DNA of 64,000 nucleotides from Mycoplasma sp. 'Moose RK' (GTDB lineage: Bacteria > Bacillota_I > Bacilli_A > Mycoplasmatales > Metamycoplasmataceae): the NCBI RefSeq assembly GCF_015708155.1, contig NZ_JADDYD010000001.1:432001-496000 (forward strand). Direction: 5' to 3'. The position numbers were made by a program, and so were the translations under genes. Numbering within the stretch: position 1 is the stretch's first letter; the number at the start of each line of letters is the position of its first letter. The notes under the pieces were generated by a model that was not told the origin of the DNA, searched no databases, and worked only from the letters and a program-made list of their open reading frames with translations. Positions 30,920-41,598 of the stretch are shown in pieces.

Positions 30920-33900
30920 TTATTGTTTTTCATTAATTAAATAATCTTCTATTTTTTTTTGTTCTACAGATGCATATTCATTTCCAAGTTCATCAAGGCT
31001 CACAAATTGAAATTCAATAAGGAAAGATTTGGTAATCATTTCTTTATCATTTAATTCATTTAGTTTAAGTGATTTTATTGTAAATCCAGTATCGTCCGTT
31101 TTTCTTTTGGAAATCCCAGTAATACAAAAATAATGATCATCATTTACACTTATAAGCAGTTCTTTCTTGATAGTTTTTCCTTGCTCATCTTTGATAGTTT
31201 TTCCTTGCTCATCTTTGGAATCAAAAGTAAATTTTTTATCAACCTTTAATTTTACAATTGCAGATTTTTTGATTGCCAATATTGGTTTCGATTCATAATC
31301 AATACCTAAATTATCTTTGTATTTTTTTAGATTTTCTTGATTGTATTTTGATTCATCCAAGGAATAAAAATCACGATCAAGCTCGGTTCCAAATTTTTTG
31401 GTCAAAAAATTTACAGGAATAGAATTAAATTCTCCTTTTTTATTTTTATAAACAAGCGCAAAAAGTTGATTTTTACCAGTTTGAAAAGATTTTTCACCTT
31501 GCTTTTTGTTAACAAAGACAAAATTTTTATTAACATTTTTTTCTGTTACCAGTCTTAAATCCTTAAAAAGCGTTTTTCTCTCAGTAGAAGGATCAAAATA
31601 AATTAGCTTCTTTGCGCCTAGTGCATTTGCTTTTTCTTCTGGATCTACATATTCTTTTTCAACTAATCAATCCATATAATTGTGAAAAGGATGATTATTC
31701 TTTTTATTTTCATTAAATTGATTAAAAATTTTTCTTAATTTTTCAAATTCAGATTTATGGCTTTTATACATCAAGACACCATTTTTTTCAGGATCAGCAA
31801 AACATTCTTGCAAATTTTTCAAATTTTTTGGATTAACTAAGTTAATTTTCTCAATTTTATCAAACTTACCATCATCATCTTGTCTAAGACCATACAATGT
31901 TTCGCCAAACAAAGACCCGTTTGTAGAATTTTTGATTTTTCTTGAAAACTTGATTTTAACTTTATCCTGAGCATTTTCAATTTTTTCTTTTACCAATCCG
32001 GAAATTTGTTTTATTAATTTAAGTTTTTTGCTTTCATATTCCGAATGTTTTGTAATTTCACCAGTTTCTTTATTGATTTTAGCACCGTCTTCGCCTAGTT
32101 CATATTTTGAAAACAAAACATTATCCTGGAGTGTTAACAACTTGGTTAAAGCATGTCGGTTTTCATTTGCCATTATGGCAATAATGGCAGCATCCATTGC
32201 ATGGTGAGAGTTGTCCTCACGGTCTTTTTTTGGAAAAATTTGTTTTCTAATAGCAGCTGTGTGATGCCCGTTTAATGTAAATACTTTTATTTTTTGCTCA
32301 TAGGCAAAATTTGGATTATCCTTAAAATGTTCTATGACAGCATCGCGAAATAATACTGTTGAATATCTTGTATCATTTAATTGTCTTGACAAAAAATCTT
32401 CCCTTTGGTGAGGGTCAATTTTTTCTAAATAAAGGAATTTTAACTTTTTAAGCATTGCTTTATTGTCCAGAGCAAAAGGATAATTATCACTATCTTTTTG
32501 TCTGTTTTTAGGATTAAATAATTTATTTATTGTTGCTCTATAGTTTTTGTAAATTTGTTCACCTTTTGTTTTCATGTATGCAGCCGCACACAAATCTGAT
32601 TTAGCATTGTTTTCTTTGCGTGTTGTTAAAACAAGATTTGACAATGAATTATCAAGTGAATCAGATCAAGGGATAATGTGGTCAACTTCATATTGTTCAC
32701 TATTATTTATTAGGTCAACAAGATCAATTTTTTCAAGTGAATTTTTTTCAAGTGAATTTTTTTCAAGTGAATATAGATCAATTCCGTCTTGTTGGTAATA
32801 AAGTTTTAATTTTTGCAACAATCGTGCTGGCTTATTGTCTAAATCCCGTCTTGAAATACCTCTTGATTCAAGGTCATATTTTATGGTTTCATAAACTTGA
32901 TCAAGACCTTTGGAAAAATTAGTTTTTTGTTTTTTTGCTTTTTTTGCTTTTTTATCATTTTTATCACGTGGAATTTCGATGTAAATTCCGGAAATTTCGT
33001 AATTTTTTGAATATTTTTTAATAATTCTGTTCAAAACACTTATTGCTTGTTCAGAAGTTTGCTTAACTGCTGGGGGTAGAACTTCATCTTTAAGAACAAA
33101 AGGATTTAAGTATTTTGTTGGCGGTTTTTTGTTTTCATTGCTTTTTTGAACAATTTCTCTAATTTCTTCATCTTCTCATTTTATAGATTCAGAATTTTTG
33201 TTTGTTTCAAGCATTTTTGCAACAAATAATCTTGTTGTTTTTTCTGAAAGACTTCCTATTTTTTTGAAGCTAAGTTTTTTGTTTTTAAGCAAAGCGTTGA
33301 TAAATTCATCTTTGTTTTTAATTTCAAAGTGTCCTAAAGCCCCTGTTTTGTTGAGTTCCTCAATAAACCTGTCTCTTTTTTCCTTATATTTTTCTAAAAC
33401 AGAACAAATTGAATCAAGTTTTTCAAGGTGATCTACAAAATTATCAACACTAATTCAGTCTTTAGATTTTTCTGCATGTTTAGCAATTTCTTCTAGTAAA
33501 ATATTTGTAGTTTTTGTTTTATCTTTTAATTTTGTTTCAATATCATTTTCATTTTTAAGAAGTTCATTACCCCGGAAATGACCATCATTTATTTCTTCAT
33601 TACCGTCTAAACCAAGATCCTTGATTATGATTTTTTTAATTTTTTTGACGTCAATATTTTTTCGTTTAGAAAGCAATTCATTAAGCAAGTTATCCCTGTC
33701 TTCTTTTTTGAGTTTTCAATCAACGTCACATTCTGATCTTAAATTGCTTAATTCATTTAAAAGATTAAAAAATTCGTAAGAAACAAAATTAAGGGAGGAT
33801 CTTAATTCATTTGGGAAAAAGCTACATTTTCCAACTGTTTTATCCCAAATATTTTCGAATTGTTGGACGATTTTATTTTGCTTTTTATCAAATTTTCAAA

Positions 33901-34575
33901 TTCCATATTCACTGGCACTATGTTCAGATCCTGGTCCTTTTGCAAAATCTCTTATAAAATTAAAAAGTCTTAAAAAACTTTCTTGGAACTCATCATCAAT
34001 TTTTTGCACTTCAAAAACTTTTTTGATTTCATCTGTTCATTGCTGATTTGAAAAGTTGATTTTGCTTGATTTAAAAAAATTATTTTTCCTGAAAAATTCA
34101 TTTAAAACTTCAGTAGGAAATTTATCACCTGTATGTTTTTTATGTTTTTTGCCTTCCTCTTCTTCATCAAGTTCGTAAAAATAACCTCTGTTTTCAAGGT
34201 AGTCATGCAAAATTCAAGCAAGATCTTTTGGATCTATTTTTTCAGTAAGTGCTCTGATTTTTAGATTTAAAATGTTGGTATTTTCATTAGAACTTTTTAT
34301 AAAAGAGTTTTTAATTTCATCAATGTTTTTAAAATCAAAAATGCTTTTTGACTTTAAAATTAATTTTAAGAATTTTTCATTTTTATATTGTCTACGACGG
34401 ATGTTTCTTCTGCGTTTTCTGTTATCACGCCGACCGGCTGCTTTTTCCCTTTCTGAAAAAAGACGAGAACCTCAATTCAAGATTTCATTTGTTTCAGAAT
34501 CAATAATTGCTCATCCAACTGAACCTATCCCTAAGTCAAAACCGATAGCAATTTTTTTTTTTTTTTTTGATTCAT
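30920..34575 (-). CDS. cas9: CRISPR-associated endonuclease Cas9; poly(A) frameshift at start
   Basis: The frame from 34549 down to TAA 30922-30920 gives about 1209 residues with TGA=Trp throughout. RuvC-I is AIGFDLGIGSVGWAI, the Arg-rich bridge helix has GRRDNRKRRRNIRRRQ, RuvC-II is SGIYIEIPRDK, HNH is YEVDHIIPWSDSLDNS...N, and RuvC-III is HHAMDAAIIA. The C-terminal PAM-interacting region follows. The ATG at 34575-34573, with AAAGGA before it, is followed by AATC and 17 A residues (minus strand) and is out of register: 15 or 18 A residues would give MNQ-K(n)-IAIGFDLG. As read, the gene is OFF. It is convergent with the array and opposite to cas1-cas2-csn2. Confidence 0.95.
34552..34568 (-). 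repeat. Poly(A)17 tract (minus strand) after the cas9 start codon
   Basis: Seventeen T residues on the plus strand separate the ATG-AAT-C from the RuvC-I coding frame. The cas9 frame upstream of the tract meets a TAA at 34588-34586 without passing an ATG. Confidence 0.92.
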
Positions 34576-34612
34576 AAATTTCCTTTTAAATTAATGCGTC
34601 TTTCAAGTCCTG

Positions 34613-34618
34613 ATTATA
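34613..34618 (-). promoter_or_regulatory. Probable cas9 -10 box
   Basis: TATAAT on the minus strand lies about 38 bases before the cas9 ATG. Confidence 0.45.
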
Positions 34619-34679
34619 TCAAGTAATCTGAAAACCATAAATAATTTTACCACAAATAAAGCTGAAGACAAAATAAGTT

Positions 34680-34764
34680 ATGATCTAATTATAAAATACT
34701 ACACAAAAATAGAGCTTGTTATAATATAGTGTCAGAATTACTACTATTTTTGCGGGTTTTTTCA
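34680..34764 (+). ncRNA. Decayed third tracrRNA copy
   Basis: ACACAAAAATAGAGCTTGTT and the following ATATAGTGTCAGAATTACTA line up with the tracrRNA linker ACAAAAATAAGGCCTGTTAT...GCAGTGCCGAAACTCCTG. The anti-repeat is eroded and the terminator stem is lost. The position, divergent from cas9, is where many type II-A loci keep tracrRNA. It is likely non-functional. Confidence 0.55.
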
Positions 34765-34890
34765 CTTTTATTTTTCATAAATCGAGGTCCGGCTAACATT
34801 TAGAAAACTACCAATTTTAGTACCATTTTTGATTCTTTGCTTATCCTTTTGACTTCCTACTTTCGTCTTTTAAGTTCAACATTTTCTGTT
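34752..34890 (-). mobile_element. Insertion-element orfB-like fragment
   Basis: About 130 bases are nearly identical to 37873-38005. The minus strand encodes IGSFLNVSRTSIYEK, resembling the start of an IS3-type orfB, and then stops. Confidence 0.6.
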
Positions 34891-35673
34891 AGGCCGTTAG
34901 TAAAATAATCCACAGCTAATCAAAATAAAAATAAAAATAAAGCGTAATTAAAAACAAAATATATAAAATGAATAAAAAGCAAAATTTTCCAATTTTTTTG
35001 ATTAATTTTTAATGTATGATGTTCGCTATTAAATAAAAAAACTTGCAAAACTATTTGTGCATAATGTTTAAAAAAAATTCTACCAACAAATAGTGGAGTA
35101 ATTTTACTGTCAAATATTGTGAGAATATTGGTTACTATTTTACTAGTGTCATTTCGATCGTCTTTAGTTACACCTGCCCTAGAGTAAGTTTTTTCAGTTA
35201 AAATGAACTTGTAATACTTATCGTAATCAAAGTGAGTTAGGAAATCAAATTTATTTTCAATATTTAGTTGACCAAAATTTTGCTTAACTTTTCTTATTAG
35301 ATAAAGTTGAAAAATTTTTTGCAAAAAACTGCAAAAATACGAATAAGGAAAATAAAAAAGCAAGTAAGTAGATATTTCGAAAGGAAGTATAATAAAATAA
35401 CTATTAAAAAATTTTTAGATAAAAATGTCTTAAAAAATCTGCATTAGGATTGAGGATTAATGCTAGAACAATTGCAAAAAAAGGAAGTGGATATGTTATT
35501 AAAGAAGGTAAAGCAAGCAAAAAATAGTGCTTTTTTTGCTTGTTAGGATTAAATTTAAAAACTAAATAAGAAAAAAGTCTAAAGTACAAAATATTCGATA
35601 AAAACGGTATTTTTAAGAATTTTTTTGGAATTTTAAGGTTTACAAATTTTTCAACTGTTAATCAAAAACTCAT
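34857..35673 (-). pseudogene. Broken paralogue of the 35790-36710 membrane protein
   Basis: From ATG 35673 the protein follows the intact neighbour closely (VEKFVNLKIPKKF, FLSNILYFRLFSYLVFKFNP, DFLRHFYLKIF). A run of six T instead of five at about 35405 then shifts the frame to a stop at 35404. The homologous reading resumes in another frame (FCSFLQKIF, HFDYDKYYKF, VLQVFLFN) until about 34920. There it runs into insertion-element sequence, ending at TAG 34859-34857. The gene is dead through an indel and a lost 3' end. Confidence 0.85.
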
Positions 35674-35789
35674 GTTAAACTTGCTTGAATAAAAATAGTA
35701 TTAATTTGCATTAAAAGTATAAACAATTAGCTGATTTATTTAGACTTTGTCTTTTTAAGATTAATTAAGGTTCTAATTAAAATAATTTT

Positions 35790-36710
35790 TTAGCTTTCAA
35801 ATAGTCAAAATGTCACCCATCTTTTTGGATAATAATAAAGCGTCGGTATCAAGTTAAAACCTATAAAAACAAACCCTAATGGAATGACTCAAACAACATT
35901 ATCGTCAAAAAGATTTTTGTATAGGTTCTCATTTAATTCACCTTCATGATAATATACATAAAACAATCAAAGCCAATATCACGTAAATATGAAATGTATT
36001 GTTGTAAAAATAAAATAAAATATTAAGAAATATTTTCAGTTTTTTTGATTAATTTTCAATTCTGAATTTTCAGCATTGAACAAAAAAACTTGTAAAATTA
36101 TATGAGAATAGTACCTTGGTAAATAACCATCTGTAAGTCATGAAGAAAGGTTCATTGACTTGATAATATTTTCAATAATTTGATCAGATTTATACCAGTT
36201 TTGACTTTCAAAATAACGTCAATAAAGTTTTCTTTGACACGCAAAATTATAATATTTATTGTAATCGAAGTTAGCCAAAAAGTCAAATTTATTTTCTGGA
36301 TTTAATTGACCTAACTTTTTCTTAACTTTTTTTGTTAAATAAAAACGAAAAATTTTCTGTAAAAAACTACAAAAATACCAACAAGGAAAATAAAAAACTA
36401 AATAAGTAGTTATTTCAAAAAAATGCATAATAAAATAATTATTAAAAATTTTTAAATAAAAATGTCTTAAAAAATCACCATTATGACTTAAAGTTAATAC
36501 TGAAACAAGCGCAAAAAAAGGGAGTGGATATGTTATTAAAGAAAGTATAACAAGCAAAAAATAGTGCTTTTTTTGCTTGTTAGGGTTAAATTTAAAAACT
36601 AAATAAGAAAAAAGTCTAAAGTACAAAATATTCGATAAGAACGGTATTTTTGAGAATTTTTTTGGAATTTTAAGATTTACAAATTTCTCAACTGTTGACC
36701 AAAAATTCAT
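35790..36710 (-). CDS. Multi-pass membrane protein of unknown function
   Basis: The 306-residue frame (TGA=Trp at 36219, 36138 and others) has hydrophobic helices near residues 50-75, 95-125, 225-250 and 270-290, separated by Lys-rich loops. It begins 11 bases after the stop of the Ala/Gly-rich protein gene, with TAGG as a weak ribosome site, so the two probably form an operon. A frameshifted paralogue lies directly downstream. I do not recognise the family. A partner or protective role for the upstream gene's product is possible but unproven. Confidence 0.75.
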
Positions 36711-36721
36711 TTTTTATTAAC

Positions 36722-37624
36722 CTAAACAGAAATAATTGATTGAAAAAAATCAATCGCCAATAATATGATTTTAACTTGTGGAGTAGCTCATTTTACCGCT
36801 TGTAAACCAACGACTGCTGTTGTTTGTATTTTTCTTAATGAATTTAATTTCTTAACTATTTTTTCGGCTGAAGATCCGATGCTATAATAAGACAAAGTTC
36901 TGGAACCTTTTTCGAGTCAATAAGTAACATTTAATTTTTTAATAGCAGATCAATTTTTGTCATATACAAGAGCGTTATAAGTATTTTTGTACTCGATTGA
37001 AAGGTATGTTAGGATTCCGCCAGCTACTGTGCTAGCGGCCGCTGACCCAAACATTCAGGCAGATCCATAAGCTATAGCAAGACCATAATTTATTGCTGCG
37101 AATGCGGCACTAGAAACATGTTGGTCTCAAAGTTTGTTAGCAAATTCCTCCATTTTTAAGGAAGAAGCACTCTTAGAAGAAAAGGTTTGAGGTTTAATAA
37201 TTGAATTTTGATTTTTAATTTTGCTATTTTTTAAACTTTTAGTGGCAAATATTTGTTCAATTTTATCAGCGGGAACACCTTTTTTAACTAATTTTTCTTT
37301 AGCAAGCTTTTTTAGATTTAAATTTAGATTTTGCGAAACTTCATCTATAAAATCTTGAAAATCTTTTTCAAATTTTGAAAAATCCTTAATTTGCTCTTTA
37401 GAACTGTCGCTAGTAGAAGAAAATGATTTAACATTTTTTTGTTTTAATGCAGAAATCACTTTCAAGGATTCGGATTTTAATTTTTTGACAAAAGCTGTGT
37501 CAGATATATTTTTATGATTTTTGACAGTTTTTTCATTAATACTTAATATTAAAAAGGGCAGTGTAAATGCTGTTGTAATAGTGACTATACCAAAAATAAT
37601 TTTAAATTTTGATAGTTTTATCAT
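36722..37624 (-). CDS. Exported or membrane-anchored protein with Ala/Gly-rich hydrophobic hairpin (family member 1)
   Basis: The 300-residue frame has an N-terminal signal anchor (about residues 8-28) and a Lys/Ser-rich helical region to about 160. A segment rich in Ala, Gly and aromatic residues follows (SAAFAAINYGLAIAYGSAWM, about 170-205), able to form a helical hairpin. The C-terminal hydrophobic stretch is VKIILLAIDFFQSIISV. TGA codons (for example 37127) are Trp. A paralogue with the same layout is at 43739-44740. The family is unknown to me. The hairpin resembles pore-forming or membrane-inserting segments, but that is only a resemblance. Confidence 0.75.
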
Positions 37625-37872
37625 TGGGTGCTTTCAAATTTTAGTTATCTAAAATTTTATCATAATTAATTTAAAAAAAATCAACTAAAAGATTGGCAAG
37701 AAAAATATTAACAATCTCATAAATTGATTGCTTAAATAGGAAATAACACTCTATTTGTTTTGCACAATTTAGATAAAAATTTGATGTTCAGTTAAATTTT
37801 TAAAATTAGCAATAGAATCTATACAAAATTTTTTTTGAATTCATTCAAACAACTTTTTGCCGTAAATCATTT

Positions 37873-38366
37873 TCTTTTGCGGGTTTTTTCACTTTTATTT
37901 TTCATAAATCGAGGTCCGGCTAACATTTAGAAAACTACAAATTTTAGTACCATTTTTGATTCTTTGCTTATCCTTTTTGACTTCCTACTTTCGTCTTTTA
38001 AGTTCATCAAAACTATTACAATATTAATTCCGCGCCTTTTTTTAAAGAGCATTTTCCCATTATTTCTTGATAAATTCCACGATTATTTTTAGAAAGATCG
38101 CTGATTGTGTACTTCTTTTTTAGTCTGCGAGAAGATTTGCTTTTTCGGCAAGCGCTCATTAGAATTTTCATAGCATTATTGAAAAGCTTTTGTTGTCAAT
38201 TTCGTATTAAATTATTTCCATACACATGCAAAATTGCAATTTTTAACCCTTGAAATTCAGCAATTTTTGTGTATTTAATTTTCTGTTCAACTGTGAATTT
38301 ATATTGTTTCATTTTGACACACCCTTTCTTAATGTGTCTAAATTAATATACTAATTTACCTTGTTT
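37873..38366 (-). mobile_element. Insertion-element remnant with intact orfA
   Basis: From the outer end (minus strand, AAATTAGTATATTAATTT at 38357-38340) come the GACACA...TGTGTC hairpin, an open orfA (38312-38016), and an orfB-like fragment shared with 34752-34890. The rest of orfB is missing. This is the best-preserved copy in the window. Confidence 0.75.
38016..38312 (-). CDS. Transposase orfA-like small protein
   Basis: The 98-residue frame begins MKQYKFTVEQKIKYTKIAEF and contains a likely helix-turn-helix region (GLKIAILHVYGNNLIRNW) and a basic stretch CRKSKSSRRLKKKYTI. One TGA codes Trp. The C-terminus (KGAELIL) seems to come from a deletion joining orfA to downstream sequence. The reading matches three decayed copies elsewhere in the window. 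Whether it is expressed is unknown; without orfB it could not transpose alone. Confidence 0.6.
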
Positions 38367-38604
38367 TTTATTGTTAAATATTTTGTTTTTGTAAGACCTT
38401 TTTAAAATCCTTTTAGAATCCTAAAATATTTAAAATTTTTGCAAAATTTTCCTAATTATTGCTGCAATAGATTTTTTATTTTACTCTAATTTTGCCAAAA
38501 ATTACAACTTAGCGCTACATTAATGGCTAAATTATTATTGAATTTCTTTTTTTTTTCATTGTGAGTGTTTGAGACAATTTAATAGGAATAAGATTTAAAA
38601 ATTA

Positions 38605-41598
38605 TTAGTAAACAATACGATCCCAGGCATTATCATGTTTTGTTCAGGGTATAAAATACGGATTTTCAGCATCTACTTGTAACCCGTTGTAACCCTTTAT
38701 GGGTAAAAGGTATTTAGATGTTTTACCATTTTTCATAAAGCTTTTGTATTGTTCATTCACTACATATTGGCGCCCGCCAACAAATTGTTTTAAATACTTG
38801 TTTTGTGCAAAATTTGGTGGTAAATATGGAAAAACAAGTATACCCATAAAATTTAGATTTGTATCAGTTGCAGGTAAGTCATTTTCTGATCAATTTAATG
38901 GCGCGAGGTTAATTTTTAATTCCCATTTTGAGGTATCAATATCATCTTGTAATCTGATTGGAAGGCCATTTTTATTACCAAATAAATAAATTTTTCCAGT
39001 TTGGTCAATAAATGTTGCATATGAAACTGTTGGCATAATTTCTTGGATTTTTGCATTTTTTACTGAATATGGGCTGTAAAAATTTATTGTAAATGTTTTG
39101 GAAGATTTATCATAACTTGTTGATTTTATACCAAAGGGTTCGCGCTTTTTTTTATTATCAAAAAAATCATGTTCTATATGACTTAAAATTGGTTTTCTAG
39201 AATATTGAACTATGCTTTGTTCAGGAATATTATCATCGGCTTTTCGAGGATTTTCACCTAAATATTTTATTGGGCCTGTAGGCCCAATAAAAAGTGTTTT
39301 TTCAAAATCATAATTTTTATAAGCACCGGTGAATTGTTGTTTTATTTTTTCATAAATGGATTTTTTAAATGCACCGACAACTAGAGAAGCTTGACTTCAT
39401 TTGTCATATTGTCTAATTTCAGAAGTATACCAGACATCGCCACTAGGATTTGCCCAGAAATTACCTCAATAAGGGTCTTCTTTTTTGATAATTGGTGAAG
39501 TCATAAAAGTTAGATTAACATTTTTTGATAAATGTGGTATTAAAGGTTGGAAATTTTTAGCATCAGCGCTAGAAGCGCTAGTATTACCACTTAAAAATTT
39601 GGGAAAAATACTGATTATTTTCTTTGCAAAAGCATCAGGAAATCTATAATGACTTGTGATTATTAAACCAATTTTTACTATTTTTGGATCACTAGAACTT
39701 ACGTTAACTTTTGCAAGTCTTAAAGTATAAAAAAGATTATTAAGCTTATTTTCTTGTAACACCACATCTGGATTCAATGTTTTTGGTATTGAATTTACAA
39801 GTTCAATGTATTTTTTGCTTTGGTCTGATAATAATTGAGAAAACGGATTTTTAAGATCATATTCATAACCTCTAACATCAAAATCAAGGTTATAATGGGA
39901 AGAATTGCTAGCTGTTCACTGATTTTTTGGGACAATTTGAATATTAGTACCTGTGTCGTTTGATGAATCAACTTTATATTTTGTATTGCCTTCGTATGTC
40001 GCATTCGGATTTTTAATTGTTTCAAACGTATCATTAAATAAAATATTTGATGTTAATTTAACTCAATCATTCAGATCATCCAAACTATACATTCAAGCTT
40101 TATTAAATTTATTTCTTAACTCGCTTAACAGCCCTTTTGGATCCTCAAATTCCATTTCAATATAAGCACCAATTTGATTTAAAGGTTTAATAAATGATTT
40201 TTTAAGCAAAATTCGGTTGGTGTATTTTTCAAAATCAGTTAATTCTAAAGTTGAAATTCTTGAAACGGCGGTTGTCTGAGAAGTCTGAGATGAATAGACT
40301 TCGGTTTTTGAGTTTGAATTTAATGTCTGATTTGTATTGGCGCTACTTATTAATTTTGCAAATTCAGATGCACTTCGATTATCATTGTCTTTAAAATATT
40401 TGTACTGAATTGCAACTCTCATTTTATAATATTTTAGTCAAGACGCATTTCCTTTAAGTGTGAAAGCAAAATAACGTCTATAAGGTTGTTGTTTTCTGAT
40501 ATTAGAAATAGATTTATTTTTATCTTGCTGTTGTTTTTCAAAATCTGCATAGGCCTTGATTTTTTTAAGTTCTTCTTGTCTTGCCTCAAGCTTTTGTTTC
40601 CTTGCCTCAATTGCTTGTTTGATTTTTTCACTTTCTTCTTCAAGTTGTGTTTGAAACTGGGCTTTAAAACTACTGCTAGCAAGTTGTTTTACTAAATCTA
40701 TTCGCTTTTGATCATGAGTAGAAAAATCGTTAATTTCATTCTCAATTATTTTGATTTGGTCCTCAAGTCTTTGTTGCTCAACTAGAATTCTTTGCAATTC
40801 AGGATCTTCATTATATTGAAATTCTGGAGCATCTAATTCCCGTGGGTTAAACAAAACAACACCGTTTGAACTAGCACTTTCAGGTTCATATTTGGCTACT
40901 TGTTCCCATGAAGAAGCATCAGTTGCATCATTATTCTTGTTTTTATCAGTTGTTCCTTCAAGAATTAATTTTCAATCCTTAATTGATGATTCATCAATTG
41001 CTCGATAGGGATCATCAAAGGCAAAGTAAATATGTTGCTCAAAAGTGTCATCTAGCCCTTGTTTATTGTAAAAATTAGAAATTTTTACTTCTTTTAATGG
41101 CGGTTGGGCCAACTGGGTTGTAAATTGAAGGTTGTTAGTTTTTTGTTGTGAAGAATCAGTAAGATTTAAACTTATTTTATTTGCTCTATTAGTTTCAACT
41201 GTCTCAATTTTAGTGATTTTGTAAGTAGTTGAGGGAAAAAAGTTGTTGTCTTTGTTGTCAGTAACTTGTTGATTAGTCAATTTGGCTTCTAAGGTTTTTT
41301 TTGAAATATCTGAATTAACTGTAAATTCATATTCTTTTTCTTGACTATTTTCAGCAGGTTGTTTTAGTTCCTCACCTTTGGGACCTTGAGGTTTAAATTT
41401 AACCTTTATTTTTTTACCTGCAAGCGATCACATTGAAACAGGGTCAAGATTTAAGGTTAAATTTTCACTTTGATATTCTTGCGAAGTGGAAGAAGTTTGT
41501 GTTTTGTCACTTTGAGTTAAAAAGATTTTTTCAGGTTGGAGTTCAGAAAACGTGGTTTTAAATGTTTTTTCGGTTGCACTTGCATCTTCAGGTGGTGG
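38605..41598 (-). pseudogene. Long surface-protein fragment lacking its 5' end (left arm of divergent pair)
   Basis: A continuous minus-strand frame (TGA=Trp at 40972, 40438, 40093, 39466, 38644 and others) of about 998 codons ends at TAA 38607-38605. It is repetitive in style, with beta-strand-rich units, long Gln/Lys/Glu coiled-coil segments (QRILVEQQRLEDQIK) and Ser/Thr linkers, as in mycoplasma surface adhesin-like proteins. There is no signal peptide, ribosome site or ATG at the 5' side; the first ATG (41433) is internal. The frame simply begins where another long frame starts on the other strand. A short homologous fragment (FEQxIYFxFDDPY) is at 51840-52190. Confidence 0.75.

Noticed and set aside
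37625-37872. A possible small gene upstream of 37624
   Set aside because: No frame of useful length with a start and ribosome site; it appears to be promoter region.
39795-40682. Minus-strand frames of 79-82 codons in another register inside the 38605-41598 fragment
   Set aside because: The main register is open across the whole region with TGA as Trp; these are shadows.
41552-41554. GTG as a true start of the plus-strand surface protein
   Set aside because: There is no ribosome site or signal peptide and it overlaps the other-strand frame; a truncated gene body is more likely.
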